In this document: one piece after another, positions 1-5,012 of the stretch
How positions within the stretch are numbered: position 1 is the stretch's first letter
How the letters are laid out: each line of letters begins with the position of its first letter
Origin: Anaerolineales bacterium
GTDB taxonomy: Bacteria; Chloroflexota; Anaerolineae; Anaerolineales; JABWBV01
Direction: 5' to 3'
DNA length: 6,563 nucleotides
Assembly (NCBI GenBank): GCA_027019845.1
Contig: JALUWE010000521.1
Location: 1 to 6,563 of the forward strand
Translations under genes and position numbers: made by a program
The notes under the pieces: generated by a model
Told to the model about the DNA's origin: nothing
Database searches by the model: none
The model's input: the letters and a program-made list of their open reading frames with translations, nothing else

Positions 1-20
1 GGTAGACAGGACAGACAGGC
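1..20. repeat. Partial copy of the 9-nt GGTAGACAR tandem repeat
   Basis: The first 20 bases read as two 9-nt units, GGTAGACAG and GACAGACAG, plus GC. They are of the same family as the longer array at 454-540 on the far side of the small membrane-protein gene. The array is cut by the window edge, so its full size is unknown. Confidence 0.6.
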
Positions 21-74
21 CGCCGGAACTGCAACGCGTTCCTTGCCGTCTTTTGCATACCCTGATCCAGAACT

Positions 75-79
75 GGAGG
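75..79 (+). promoter_or_regulatory. Shine-Dalgarno GGAGG that sets the start at 86
   Basis: GGAGG ends 6 nt before the ATG at 86. This favours that start over the upstream TTG at 53. Confidence 0.7.
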
Positions 80-85
80 TCTCCA

Positions 86-442
86 ATGCCAAAACGAAAA
101 ACCACTGCGCTTCTCTGGCCCGCAATTTTCATCTTGTTGTTGCTTTTATCTCTACTGGTGTTGGCAATATACGTGTTTACCACCCCGCTTATGGTGACGG
201 GCGGCACGACAACCACCCCGCAACCAGAAGCGGCTGTCCAGCAACCCACTGCTACGATCTCCTTGCTGACCTCGGTCATTTCTCTGGTCGGTCTGGTCTC
301 GACCATGGCGCTCAACTGGCGCAAGGAATTTCGCGAACGAGAAGAGTTTGAGCTGGAGAACGAAAAAATCAAGCTGGAGCTGGAGAAAACCCGCCTGGAG
401 CTGGAAAAACTCAGGGCGGAGATGAAGCGCGGGAGAGGGTAG
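86..442 (+). CDS. Small two-pass membrane protein with C-terminal coiled coil (unrecognised family)
   Basis: I do not recognise this 118-residue protein. It starts with a basic stretch (KRK at residues 3-5). A very hydrophobic helix follows at about residues 8-31, then a Thr/Pro/Gln-rich loop at about 38-56 and a second membrane segment at about 57-77. The tail at 79-116 is highly charged, with a strict Glu/Lys/Leu heptad pattern (repeats of the kind LELEK), and should form a coiled coil. The basic N-terminus and charged tail predict both ends in the cytoplasm with the short loop outside. The ATG at 86 is preferred because GGAGG at 75-79 lies 6 nt upstream; a TTG at 53 in the same frame would add 11 residues but lacks such a site. 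Tandem repeats flank the gene. The next gene, an exported peptidase, is about 100 bp away on the same strand. A membrane-anchored scaffold or oligomerising role is possible but inferred only from shape. Confidence 0.75.
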   Translation: MPKRKTTALLWPAIFILLLLLSLLVLAIYVFTTPLMVTGGTTTTPQPEAAVQQPTATISLLTSVISLVGLVSTMALNWRKEFREREEFELENEKIKLELEKTRLELEKLRAEMKRGRG

Positions 443-444
443 GC

Positions 445-540
445 CGGGTAGGTAAGGTAAACGAGGTAGACAAGTAGACAAGGTAAACAGGGTAGACAAG
501 TAAACAAGGTAGACAAGGTAGACAAGGCAGACAAGGCAGG
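445..540. repeat. Degenerate 9-nt tandem repeat array (consensus GGTAGACAA)
   Basis: About ten consecutive units of 8-9 nt fill the gap between the small membrane protein and the peptidase gene. Variants include GGTAGACAA, GTAGACAA, GGTAAACAG, GTAAACAA and GGCAGACAA. From 454 the array is regular; 445-453 is a decayed edge. It runs right up to the ATG of the peptidase gene at 542, so it forms all of that gene's immediate 5' leader. Units contain TAG on the plus strand, so the array is not coding there. Bases 1-20 are a second copy of the same repeat type. Confidence 0.85.
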
Positions 541-541
541 C

Positions 542-1657
542 ATGAAAACGTTATTCACCCATTGGCGATTGCTCATTCTGGCGGTGTTTCTGGCGGGGGT
601 GATTGTGGTCGGAGTAAACAGCATTCAGCCTCGGCCCGGGGAAGCAGAACCGCCGCTCCGGGAGACATCTGTGCCGGTGGGGCGTCTTGCCTCCCCAACC
701 GCCTCTGCGCAAACGGGCACGCTCGCTCAGGCTTCTCCCACCCCTGAACCGACCGTGACCCCGGAGCCCCTGCTCTTCACCTTCCCGACCCCCAAAGTGC
801 CGGTCACCATCTGGCGTCCCCCGCTCTACGACGTGCCCTGGGCGCCCACCCCCAATGACCACTTCTACTTCATCCGCCCCATCGCCGCGGATCAAGTCAA
901 TTGGCCGGACCCCACCTACCGCTACGGCGGCATCTTCTTCGAGGGCATCACCCATACCGGGGTGGACATTCCCGCAGACCAGGACGCGCCCGTGCTGGCT
1001 GCCGGTTCCGGCAAAGTAGTTTGGGCCGGCTACGGTCTGTACTCCGGCCCCGATGCGCCAGACGACCCCTACGGCCTGGCGGTCGTGATCGAGCACGACT
1101 TCGGCTATCAGGGAAAATCGCTCTTCACGCTATACGCCCACATGTCACGCGTCGATGTGATCCGCGGGCAGTACGTGGAAACCGGTCAGACAGTGGGGCA
1201 CGTGGGGGATACAGGCTTCACCACCGGCTATCACTTACACTTCGAGGTGCGGGTGGGTGAAAATTTTCTCTACGCGTCTTCCAACCCCGAGTTGTGGACA
1301 GCCCCGCCCCAGGGCTGGGGCGTATTGGTGGGCCGCATTATGGGCACCGGCGGCCAACTGCTCTACCGTTACCCCGTTACCGTGCGCAACCTCCAGACCC
1401 GCCAGAGATGGACGGTGATCACCTACGGATCAGAACTGGACGTGAACAGCGACCCTTACTACCGCGAAAACATGGTCATCGGCGATTTGCCTGCGGGGAA
1501 TTACCAGATCGAGATCGGTTATCTGGGCCGGACGTTGGAGTGGCAGACCACGATCCAACCCGGGCAGGTGACCTATTTCACCTTCCGGGGGCGCAACGGC
1601 TTTTTCGACGACCCGCCCCCCACACCGGAGGTTGAATTCACACCGGTTGCGCCTTGA
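542..1657 (+). CDS. Exported/membrane-anchored M23 family metallopeptidase
   Basis: This 371-residue protein is a probable cell-wall zinc endopeptidase of family M23 (lysostaphin/LytM type). An N-terminal membrane or signal segment lies at about residues 9-27. A Pro/Thr/Ser-rich linker follows at about 30-105. The M23 domain spans about 120-240. Its signatures are all visible: HTGVDI with zinc ligands H138 and D142, the hydrophobic AAGSGKVVWAGYG strand pair, YAH with H200, and HLHFE with H231 and zinc ligand H233. Because the set is complete, the enzyme should be active rather than a degenerate EnvC/NlpD-like activator. Residues about 260-350 look like a beta-sandwich (carboxypeptidase-regulatory or SpaA-like), ending in another Pro-rich tail; that assignment is less certain. 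The ATG is preceded only by repeat DNA ending AAGGCAGGC, a weak ribosome site set unusually close. The cleavable or anchored state of the N-terminal segment cannot be decided here. Confidence 0.93.
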   Translation: MKTLFTHWRLLILAVFLAGVIVVGVNSIQPRPGEAEPPLRETSVPVGRLASPTASAQTGTLAQASPTPEPTVTPEPLLFTFPTPKVPVTIWRPPLYDVPWAPTPNDHFYFIRPIAADQVNWPDPTYRYGGIFFEGITHTGVDIPADQDAPVLAAGSGKVVWAGYGLYSGPDAPDDPYGLAVVIEHDFGYQGKSLFTLYAHMSRVDVIRGQYVETGQTVGHVGDTGFTTGYHLHFEVRVGENFLYASSNPELWTAPPQGWGVLVGRIMGTGGQLLYRYPVTVRNLQTRQRWTVITYGSELDVNSDPYYRENMVIGDLPAGNYQIEIGYLGRTLEWQTTIQPGQVTYFTFRGRNGFFDDPPPTPEVEFTPVAP

Positions 1658-1675
1658 TCGCCCCTCTCGCATCCG

Positions 1676-1704
1676 TTGACGCGGCCTGAAGCGCGTGATA
1701 GAAT
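1676..1704 (+). promoter_or_regulatory. Sigma70-type promoter of tRNA-Lys
   Basis: A -35 box TTGACG (1676-1681) and a -10 box TAGAAT (1699-1704) are separated by exactly 17 nt. Transcription should begin near 1711, about 20 nt before the tRNA. Confidence 0.8.
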
Positions 1705-1730
1705 TCCGGCGCAGCCAGATGGTTGCGGTT

Positions 1731-1802
1731 GGGCGCGTAGCTCAATGGCAGAGCAGTGGCCTTTTAAGCCATTGGTTGCAGGTTCGAGTCCTGCCGCGCT
1801 CA
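1731..1802 (+). tRNA. tRNA-Lys (anticodon UUU)
   Basis: A complete cloverleaf can be folded by hand. The acceptor stem pairs GGGCGCG (1731-1737) with CGCGCTC (1795-1801), with one G-U pair. The D stem pairs GCTC with GAGC, with GG at 1747-1748 in the loop. The anticodon stem pairs GTGGC (1756-1760) with GCCAT (1768-1772) around the loop CTTTTAA, giving anticodon TTT at 1763-1765. The T arm pairs GCAGG with CCTGC around TTCGAGT. A1802 is the discriminator base. CCA is not encoded and must be added after transcription. The gene has its own promoter upstream and a terminator about 40 nt downstream, so it is probably a single-gene unit. Confidence 0.97.
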
Positions 1803-1843
1803 TGTATCACTCGAAGTTCATATCACGGGCCTCGCCCAAACCC

Positions 1844-1876
1844 AAACACCCCAACGATGGCCCGTGGGGTGTTTTA
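1844..1876 (+). terminator. Intrinsic terminator after tRNA-Lys
   Basis: AAACACCCC (1844-1852) pairs perfectly with GGGGTGTTT (1866-1874) over 9 bp. The loop may contain a further 3-bp ACG/CGT helix. TTTT at 1872-1875 and later T-rich bases follow. Confidence 0.8.
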
Positions 1877-1951
1877 CGTTTACCGGAGAATATGTCCATC
1901 CCCACGCTTCTGCATCGCTTGTGCTCCAATCGCCAACGCCATTTGTGAAGA

Positions 1952-1989
1952 CCCCGCTCTGGCGGGCAAAACCCGTCCGCCGTGCGGGG
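1952..1989 (+). other. Strong imperfect hairpin in a gene-free stretch
   Basis: CCCCGC (1952-1957) pairs with GCGGGG (1984-1989). Inside it, GGCGG (1961-1965) pairs with CCGCC (1977-1981) around an 11-nt loop. No T-run follows, so it is not a classical terminator. It may be part of a small RNA that ends at the terminator at 2011-2052. I cannot match it to SRP RNA, 6S RNA or RNase P from visible motifs. Confidence 0.4.
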
Positions 1990-2010
1990 CGATGTGATCC
2001 AATAACCCTG

Positions 2011-2052
2011 CGCTCGTAAGGATGCCCCCCTCATCCTTACGGGCGTTTTTTT
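2011..2052 (+). terminator. Strong intrinsic terminator
   Basis: CGCTCGTAAGGATG (2011-2024) pairs with CATCCTTACGGGCG (2032-2045) through 14 bp with one G-U, around a 7-nt loop. Seven T residues (2046-2052) follow directly. No recognisable gene lies between this and the tRNA terminator about 135 nt upstream. It therefore ends either read-through transcription or an unannotated small RNA. On the minus strand there is no matching T-run, so it acts rightward. Confidence 0.85.
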
Positions 2053-2065
2053 GTTTGCCTGTATT

Positions 2066-2094
2066 CCATTGCCGCGCATAAATTATGCTATACT
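2066..2094 (+). promoter_or_regulatory. Upstream extended -10 promoter (P1) for the HTH-nucleotidyltransferase pair
   Basis: TGCTATACT at 2086-2094 is an extended -10 element (TGN plus TATACT). The -35 position 17 nt upstream (CCATTG, 2066-2071) is weak, as is usual for extended -10 promoters. It lies just after the terminator at 2011-2052 and would give a leader of about 130 nt before the GTG at 2234. That leader has no recognisable structure. Confidence 0.5.
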
Positions 2095-2194
2095 GGATAA
2101 CAAAAGAGCCGGGCCATGTTCGCAGCAAATAGGGTAATCCGAAAATTGGTATCGATCGCATGAGGGCGAAAGAGAGCAGCGCACCAAACAAAAC

Positions 2195-2230
2195 CTGATT
2201 GACAAATCAGTTTTCTTTACCTACAATCAG
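2195..2230 (+). promoter_or_regulatory. Operator-like inverted repeat CTGATT-N4-AATCAG plus a third half-site
   Basis: CTGATT (2195-2200) and AATCAG (2205-2210) form a perfect inverted repeat over the -35 box. A third AATCAG lies at 2225-2230, exactly 20 bp (about two helical turns) beyond the second and overlapping the -10 box. A protein bound here would block P2. The HTH protein encoded next is the natural candidate, by analogy with autoregulated antitoxins; binding is inferred. Confidence 0.5.
2199..2227 (+). promoter_or_regulatory. Near-consensus sigma70 promoter (P2) placed for a leaderless mRNA
   Basis: A perfect -35 TTGACA (2199-2204) is followed, after exactly 17 nt, by TACAAT (2222-2227). 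The expected start of transcription, about 7 nt after the -10, falls on or within a base or two of the GTG at 2234. No Shine-Dalgarno sequence precedes that GTG. The two facts together suggest leaderless translation. Confidence 0.85.
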
Positions 2231-2233
2231 CCT

Positions 2234-2719
2234 GTGGATACGCTCCCTATACCCATCACGCAGGTACTGCTAAGCGATGCCGCCCAGCGCGACCTGGTCA
2301 CAGCGCGGCGTAAGGCGTTGTGCGAGATTCTCTGGTGCGAGCGCTATCTGACACGCGAGGGGCTAATCGCCCGTGTCGAGGCCGTTTTGGGGAAAGGCTG
2401 CTTTGGCCGCTTTGCCTGGCAGGATACCTTTTACCGGGATATGCGGGTGGTCCGGGCAGCGTTTCGCCAGGCGGGGTATGAACTGGCCTACAGTCGCCGT
2501 CGTGCGCGGCCGGGGTACTACCTGCGCGGCCAGCCTCCCCTGGCTCCGGGGGTGCGCCGTGTCATCGCGGGGGCTGTCGCCGAGGTGGACCGCCAGCAGG
2601 CCGCGGTGACCCGTCGTCTGCGACCGGAAGAGCGCGCCCAACAGGGTCTCTCCCTCACCCACCTGGCACATCAGGTGGTCGCGTACCGTCGCGCACGACG
2701 AGGGGAAAACCATGCCTGA
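2234..2719 (+). CDS. Winged-helix-like DNA-binding protein paired with a nucleotidyltransferase (candidate antitoxin)
   Basis: This is a 161-residue, Arg-rich basic protein. Residues about 24-98 read as a winged helix: a helix from RRKALCEILW, a turn at YLTREGLIARVEAVL (about 38-52), a likely recognition helix in FYRDMRVVRAAFRQAG (66-81), and a wing with GYELAYS and RPGYYLRG (81-99). Residues about 103-155 are a helical tail (LRPEERAQQGLSLTHLAHQV) that could contact the partner. The GTG start at 2234 fits the P2 promoter as a leaderless message; the next in-frame Met is residue 70, inside the fold. Its stop overlaps the next start by 8 nt, so the two are translationally coupled. The arrangement resembles AbiEi/AbiEii, but the protein is much shorter than typical AbiEi, so the family is not settled. 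A transcriptional regulator with autorepression is the minimum reading. Confidence 0.8.
   Translation: MDTLPIPITQVLLSDAAQRDLVTARRKALCEILWCERYLTREGLIARVEAVLGKGCFGRFAWQDTFYRDMRVVRAAFRQAGYELAYSRRRARPGYYLRGQPPLAPGVRRVIAGAVAEVDRQQAAVTRRLRPEERAQQGLSLTHLAHQVVAYRRARRGENHA
2700..2705 (+). promoter_or_regulatory. Ribosome binding site of the nucleotidyltransferase gene
   Basis: GAGGGG lies 6 nt before the ATG at 2712, inside the end of the upstream gene. It supports this start and coupled translation. Confidence 0.65.
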
Positions 2720-3245
2720 AAACGCCCTGCCCTACGGACGCTTCGTCCGCCTGGTGTTGGAGGCGCTCGAGGAAGCAGGCGTGCCCTATCTGGTCGGCGG
2801 TGCGGTCGCAGCCTGGGCATGGGGCGAACCGCGTGCCACGCGGGATCTGGATTTGGTCGTCGATCTTCCCGTGGAGGCTGCCGGGGGTCTGGCCGAGGCG
2901 TTGGCATCCAGAAACATTCCCCTCCCCGCCGAGATCATCCTGGATCGCCTGATCGAGGATCGAGCCGACGTCCCCTTGAGCGCGGTTCACGTTCCAACAG
3001 GCTACAAAGTCGATATCTACCTTCTCCGGCCCGGGGATGAACTACGCCAGGAAGCCTTTCGACGCCGCACACTGGTAGACCTTGGCCCGGAGTTGGGGAA
3101 AGTCCATCTGCACAGCCCGGAAGACCTGATCATTTACAAGCTCTGGTATTACAGCCTCAGCCAGCAGACCAAACATCTGCGCGACATTGCCTCCATTGTG
3201 CTTACGCTGGGCGGCGACCTGGACGAGGCCTATATCCGGCACTGA
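2712..3245 (+). CDS. AbiEii/MNT-like nucleotidyltransferase, C-terminus apparently truncated by TGA
   Basis: This 177-residue protein has the polymerase-beta nucleotidyltransferase fold of the AbiEii/minimal-nucleotidyltransferase type. Visible motifs are VGGAVAAWAWGEPRATRDLDL with G29, G30, T43, D45 and D47, and a third acidic residue, D101, in YKVDIYLL. A later HSPEDLIIYKLWYY block (134-147, with K143) and LRDIASIV (156-163) are typical of the family. Relatives in toxin-antitoxin systems transfer nucleotides to tRNA or partner proteins; the substrate here cannot be told. The gene overlaps the upstream HTH gene by 8 nt. Reading ends at TGA 3243-3245, right after YIRH. The same frame then continues for 26 codons with a plausible helical tail (AREKGLNTLWEELLERT) before TGA 3324-3326. 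A Trp codon TGG changed to TGA, or a sequencing error, would explain this. All catalytic residues lie before the break. Confidence 0.88.
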   Translation: MPENALPYGRFVRLVLEALEEAGVPYLVGGAVAAWAWGEPRATRDLDLVVDLPVEAAGGLAEALASRNIPLPAEIILDRLIEDRADVPLSAVHVPTGYKVDIYLLRPGDELRQEAFRRRTLVDLGPELGKVHLHSPEDLIIYKLWYYSLSQQTKHLRDIASIVLTLGGDLDEAYIRH

Positions 3246-3326
3246 GCCCGGGAGAAAGGCCTCAACACGCTGTGGGAGGAACTCCTGGAGCGCACTCACT
3301 CCGGGGCCGGAGGGCAAGATGTTTGA
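3246..3326 (+). pseudogene. In-frame continuation of the nucleotidyltransferase gene after the premature TGA
   Basis: Codons 3246-3323 translate in the same frame as the nucleotidyltransferase to a charged amphipathic segment, AREKGLNTLWEELLERT, followed by a short Gly-rich end and TGA at 3324-3326. It looks like the lost C-terminal helix of the enzyme and not random intergenic DNA. No start codon or ribosome site of its own is present. Confidence 0.5.
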
Positions 3327-3422
3327 ACATACCAGGTAGAACGAGCGTTGCGATTTTTTCCACCAGGCTACACGATGGATATGCCGTAGCCATTGAACCT
3401 TGTCTTGTACTTCAGCGTTTCG

Positions 3423-4874
3423 ATGTCACGCACTGAACGTAGCCCTCAACCGGGCAATCTCGACTGGCGAAAGTCACGGGAGCACCTGATCTTCCTGGCG
3501 ACCTTCCTGCGCCCGCGCAACCCTGACCGGGACCCCGTTGATGCGGACTGGAGCCAGATGCTGGGGGAAGACCCGTTGATAACCGTGGAGCGGTTTCTGA
3601 AGCAAGGCATTCTGGCCCCATGCGGCATCCGCGAGATTCTGGCGCTGGAGCTTCCCAAATTGAAGGTGCGCGAGCTGAAAGCGCTTTTGAAAGGCATGGG
3701 CATGCCCGTGAGCGGGCGGAAGGACGAACTGGTGGCGCGCCTGGTACAGGACGGCAACCCGGGACTGCTGCTGAAAGTGCCGAACCGGTTTCTGGTGAAG
3801 CTCTCGGAGGAAGGGCGGCAGATCGTCGAGCATTTTCTGATACGGGGAGAGGCGATTCGCCAGGAAACTCCAACCGACTTACAGGAAGTCGTCAGAAAGG
3901 TACTGCTCTGGGTGCTGCTGGAAGGCATGGTTGCCGGGGTTGTGGGAAATGCGGTCTATGATTTGCTCAAAGCCTGGCTCTCACCCGAGCAAGCCGCAAA
4001 GCTGCCGCGGCCGCCCGCGGAGACGCCCTCCCCGGCCCCCGTCCCCTCCCCGAAGCAGACCCCTGCGCCGCCAGAGACGGGAACCCCCAAACCAGTTCGC
4101 CGCCCGGCAAAGGCCGGCCGCACGCTCCTGGGGAGGAAATACCTGGAGCCGGAGATGGTGCGCGTTCCTGCCGGGTATTTCTGGATGGGCAGCGATGAAT
4201 TCGATAAGCAGGCAAGGGATAGAGAAAAACCCCGCCACCGGCTGTACCTGCCGGAATACTGGATCGGGCGTTATCCGGTCACCAACCGGGAGTACCGCCT
4301 GTTCCTGCTGGCCCATCCGGAGCGAAGAAAGCCCGCTGGTTGGGAAGGATTGGATTTCCCGGCGGGCAAGGCCGATCATCCGGTCAGGGATGTGACCTGG
4401 CACGATGCGCTGGCCTACTGCCGCTGGTTGTCGGGGCTTACCGGGCGGCGTTATCTGCTGCCCAGCGAAGCGGAGTGGGAAAAGGCGGCCCGCGGCACGG
4501 ACGGGCGCATTTACCCCTGGGGGGACAGGTGGGACAAAAACCGCTGCAACACCTGGGAAGGCGGCATCAAGGACACCACACCGGTAGGGCGCTATTCCCT
4601 GGCCGGTGACAGCCCCTACGGCTGCGCGGACATGAGCGGCAACGTCTGGGAGTGGACGCGCAGTATTTACAAGAAATACCCGTACGACCCGCAGGACGGC
4701 CGCGAAAACCTGGATGCGCCGGACAGCGTTCTCCGCGTCTTGCGCGGCGGCTCCTGGAGCGGCATTAGCAGGCTCGCCCGTTGCGCCGTCCGTAACTGGG
4801 GTCTCCCAGACGTCCTCTTCTTCAACGTTATCGGGTTTCGGATTGTGCTCTCCCTGGCTGGTTCTGGTTCCTGA
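3423..4874 (+). CDS. SAP-like + Pro-rich linker + FGE/C-type-lectin-fold protein: probable DGR target (variable) protein
   Basis: From ATG 3423 the protein has 483 residues; TTG 3393 in frame would add 10. Neither start has a visible ribosome site, and a stop at 3387-3389 bounds the choice. Residue numbers below count from 3393. Residues 24-160 are helical and include a SAP-like helix-turn-helix at 88-118 (LKVRELKALLKGMGMPVSGR). A hydrophobic helix follows at about 168-193, then a Pro-rich linker at 203-240. The FGE-sulfatase (C-type-lectin-like) domain begins at MVRVPAGYFWMGSDEF and runs through YPVTNREYRLF, LPSEAEWEKAARG, YPWGD, MSGNVWEW and LRGGSW to GFRIVLSL. The paired active-site cysteines of true formylglycine-generating enzymes are absent, so it is probably a binder and not an enzyme. 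The last ~30 residues before GFR have the composition of a DGR variable region. SAP modules usually bind DNA, so an intracellular role is possible; the ligand is unknown. Confidence 0.88.
   Translation: MSRTERSPQPGNLDWRKSREHLIFLATFLRPRNPDRDPVDADWSQMLGEDPLITVERFLKQGILAPCGIREILALELPKLKVRELKALLKGMGMPVSGRKDELVARLVQDGNPGLLLKVPNRFLVKLSEEGRQIVEHFLIRGEAIRQETPTDLQEVVRKVLLWVLLEGMVAGVVGNAVYDLLKAWLSPEQAAKLPRPPAETPSPAPVPSPKQTPAPPETGTPKPVRRPAKAGRTLLGRKYLEPEMVRVPAGYFWMGSDEFDKQARDREKPRHRLYLPEYWIGRYPVTNREYRLFLLAHPERRKPAGWEGLDFPAGKADHPVRDVTWHDALAYCRWLSGLTGRRYLLPSEAEWEKAARGTDGRIYPWGDRWDKNRCNTWEGGIKDTTPVGRYSLAGDSPYGCADMSGNVWEWTRSIYKKYPYDPQDGRENLDAPDSVLRVLRGGSWSGISRLARCAVRNWGLPDVLFFNVIGFRIVLSLAGSGS
4744..4841 (+). 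other. DGR variable region (VR) in the FGE-domain gene
   Basis: This stretch encodes RGGSW through GFR, the position where known DGR targets with a C-type-lectin/FGE fold carry their variable region. Unusual codons are AGC GGC ATT AGC AGG CTC, then GTC, AAC TGG GGT CTC, and GTC CTC TTC TTC AAC GTT. Fifteen of the seventeen end in C or T and can come from AAC or AAT by changing only adenines. The two others, AGG and TGG, both fit AGG with A unchanged or A to T. Between them lie fixed codons (GCC CGT TGC GCC, CGT, CCA GAC). The end, ATCGGGTTTCGG (4830-4841), is free of such change and would be the homing-initiation end. No template repeat or reverse transcriptase is in the window. VR status is therefore inferred from pattern and fold. 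Confidence 0.75.
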
Positions 4875-4906
4875 ATGCTGGTTGCTGGTTTCTGGGGTTC
4901 TGAATC
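4856..4906. repeat. CTGGTT-type degenerate short repeat at the end of the DGR target gene
   Basis: The stretch consists of CTGGTT, CTGGTTC, CTGGTTG, CTGGTTT and TTCTGAAT-like units. The last residues of the FGE-domain protein (LAGSGS) and its stop codon are encoded within it. This suggests the repeat has replaced or extended the original gene end. Confidence 0.55.
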
Positions 4907-4919
4907 TCTGATGGGGGGG

Positions 4920-4936
4920 ACGATACTGCGTATCGT
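4920..4936 (+). other. Hairpin ACGATAC-TGC-GTATCGT downstream of the VR
   Basis: A perfect 7-bp stem with a 3-nt loop lies about 80 nt past the VR end. Some DGRs carry a hairpin just after the VR that aids homing. This one is further away than in the Bordetella phage case, so the role is only a possibility. Confidence 0.45.
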
Positions 4937-4938
4937 TC

Positions 4939-4954
4939 GGGGGGCGTGCCCCCC
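4939..4954. other. Hairpin GGGGGGC-GT-GCCCCCC
   Basis: A perfect G/C inverted repeat of 6-7 bp directly follows the previous hairpin. With a loop of only 2-4 nt it may form a cruciform more readily than an RNA terminator. No T-run follows immediately. Confidence 0.5.
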
Positions 4955-4961
4955 AGCGTTT

Positions 4962-4987
4962 CCCGCCGAAGGCGGGTCGATTTTTTT
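4962..4987 (+). terminator. Intrinsic terminator of the DGR target gene
   Basis: CCCGCC (4962-4967) pairs with GGCGGG (4971-4976) around GAA. TCGA follows, then seven T residues (4981-4987). It is the most terminator-like of three consecutive hairpins after the gene. Confidence 0.7.
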
Positions 4988-5012
4988 GAATTTCTCGCCC
5001 TCTTCCTGTTTT

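Noticed and set aside
551..1096. Minus-strand open frame opposite the M23 peptidase gene
   Set aside because: The plus-strand frame has full M23 motifs; the antisense frame is low-complexity Gly/Arg sequence with no recognisable domain.
1731..1802. tRNA-Lys as an integration (att) site
   Set aside because: No repeat of the tRNA 3' end is visible elsewhere in the window, and the integrase remnants are more than 3 kb away with their own repeats.
1676..1948. Plus-strand open frames reading through tRNA-Lys
   Set aside because: They overlap a complete tRNA with its promoter and terminator. They are not protein-coding.
2116..2163. Possible 15-codon leader peptide (MFAANRVIRKLVSIA) between P1 and P2
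   Set aside because: No ribosome site, no attenuator-like pairing downstream and no run of a regulating amino acid.
1880..2191. Minus-strand open frame across the gap after tRNA-Lys
   Set aside because: It passes through a 14-bp terminator hairpin and a promoter and has no family-like motif.
3423..4874. Active formylglycine-generating enzyme
   Set aside because: The segment after RGGSW lacks the paired catalytic cysteines, and its residues follow the DGR-variable pattern instead.
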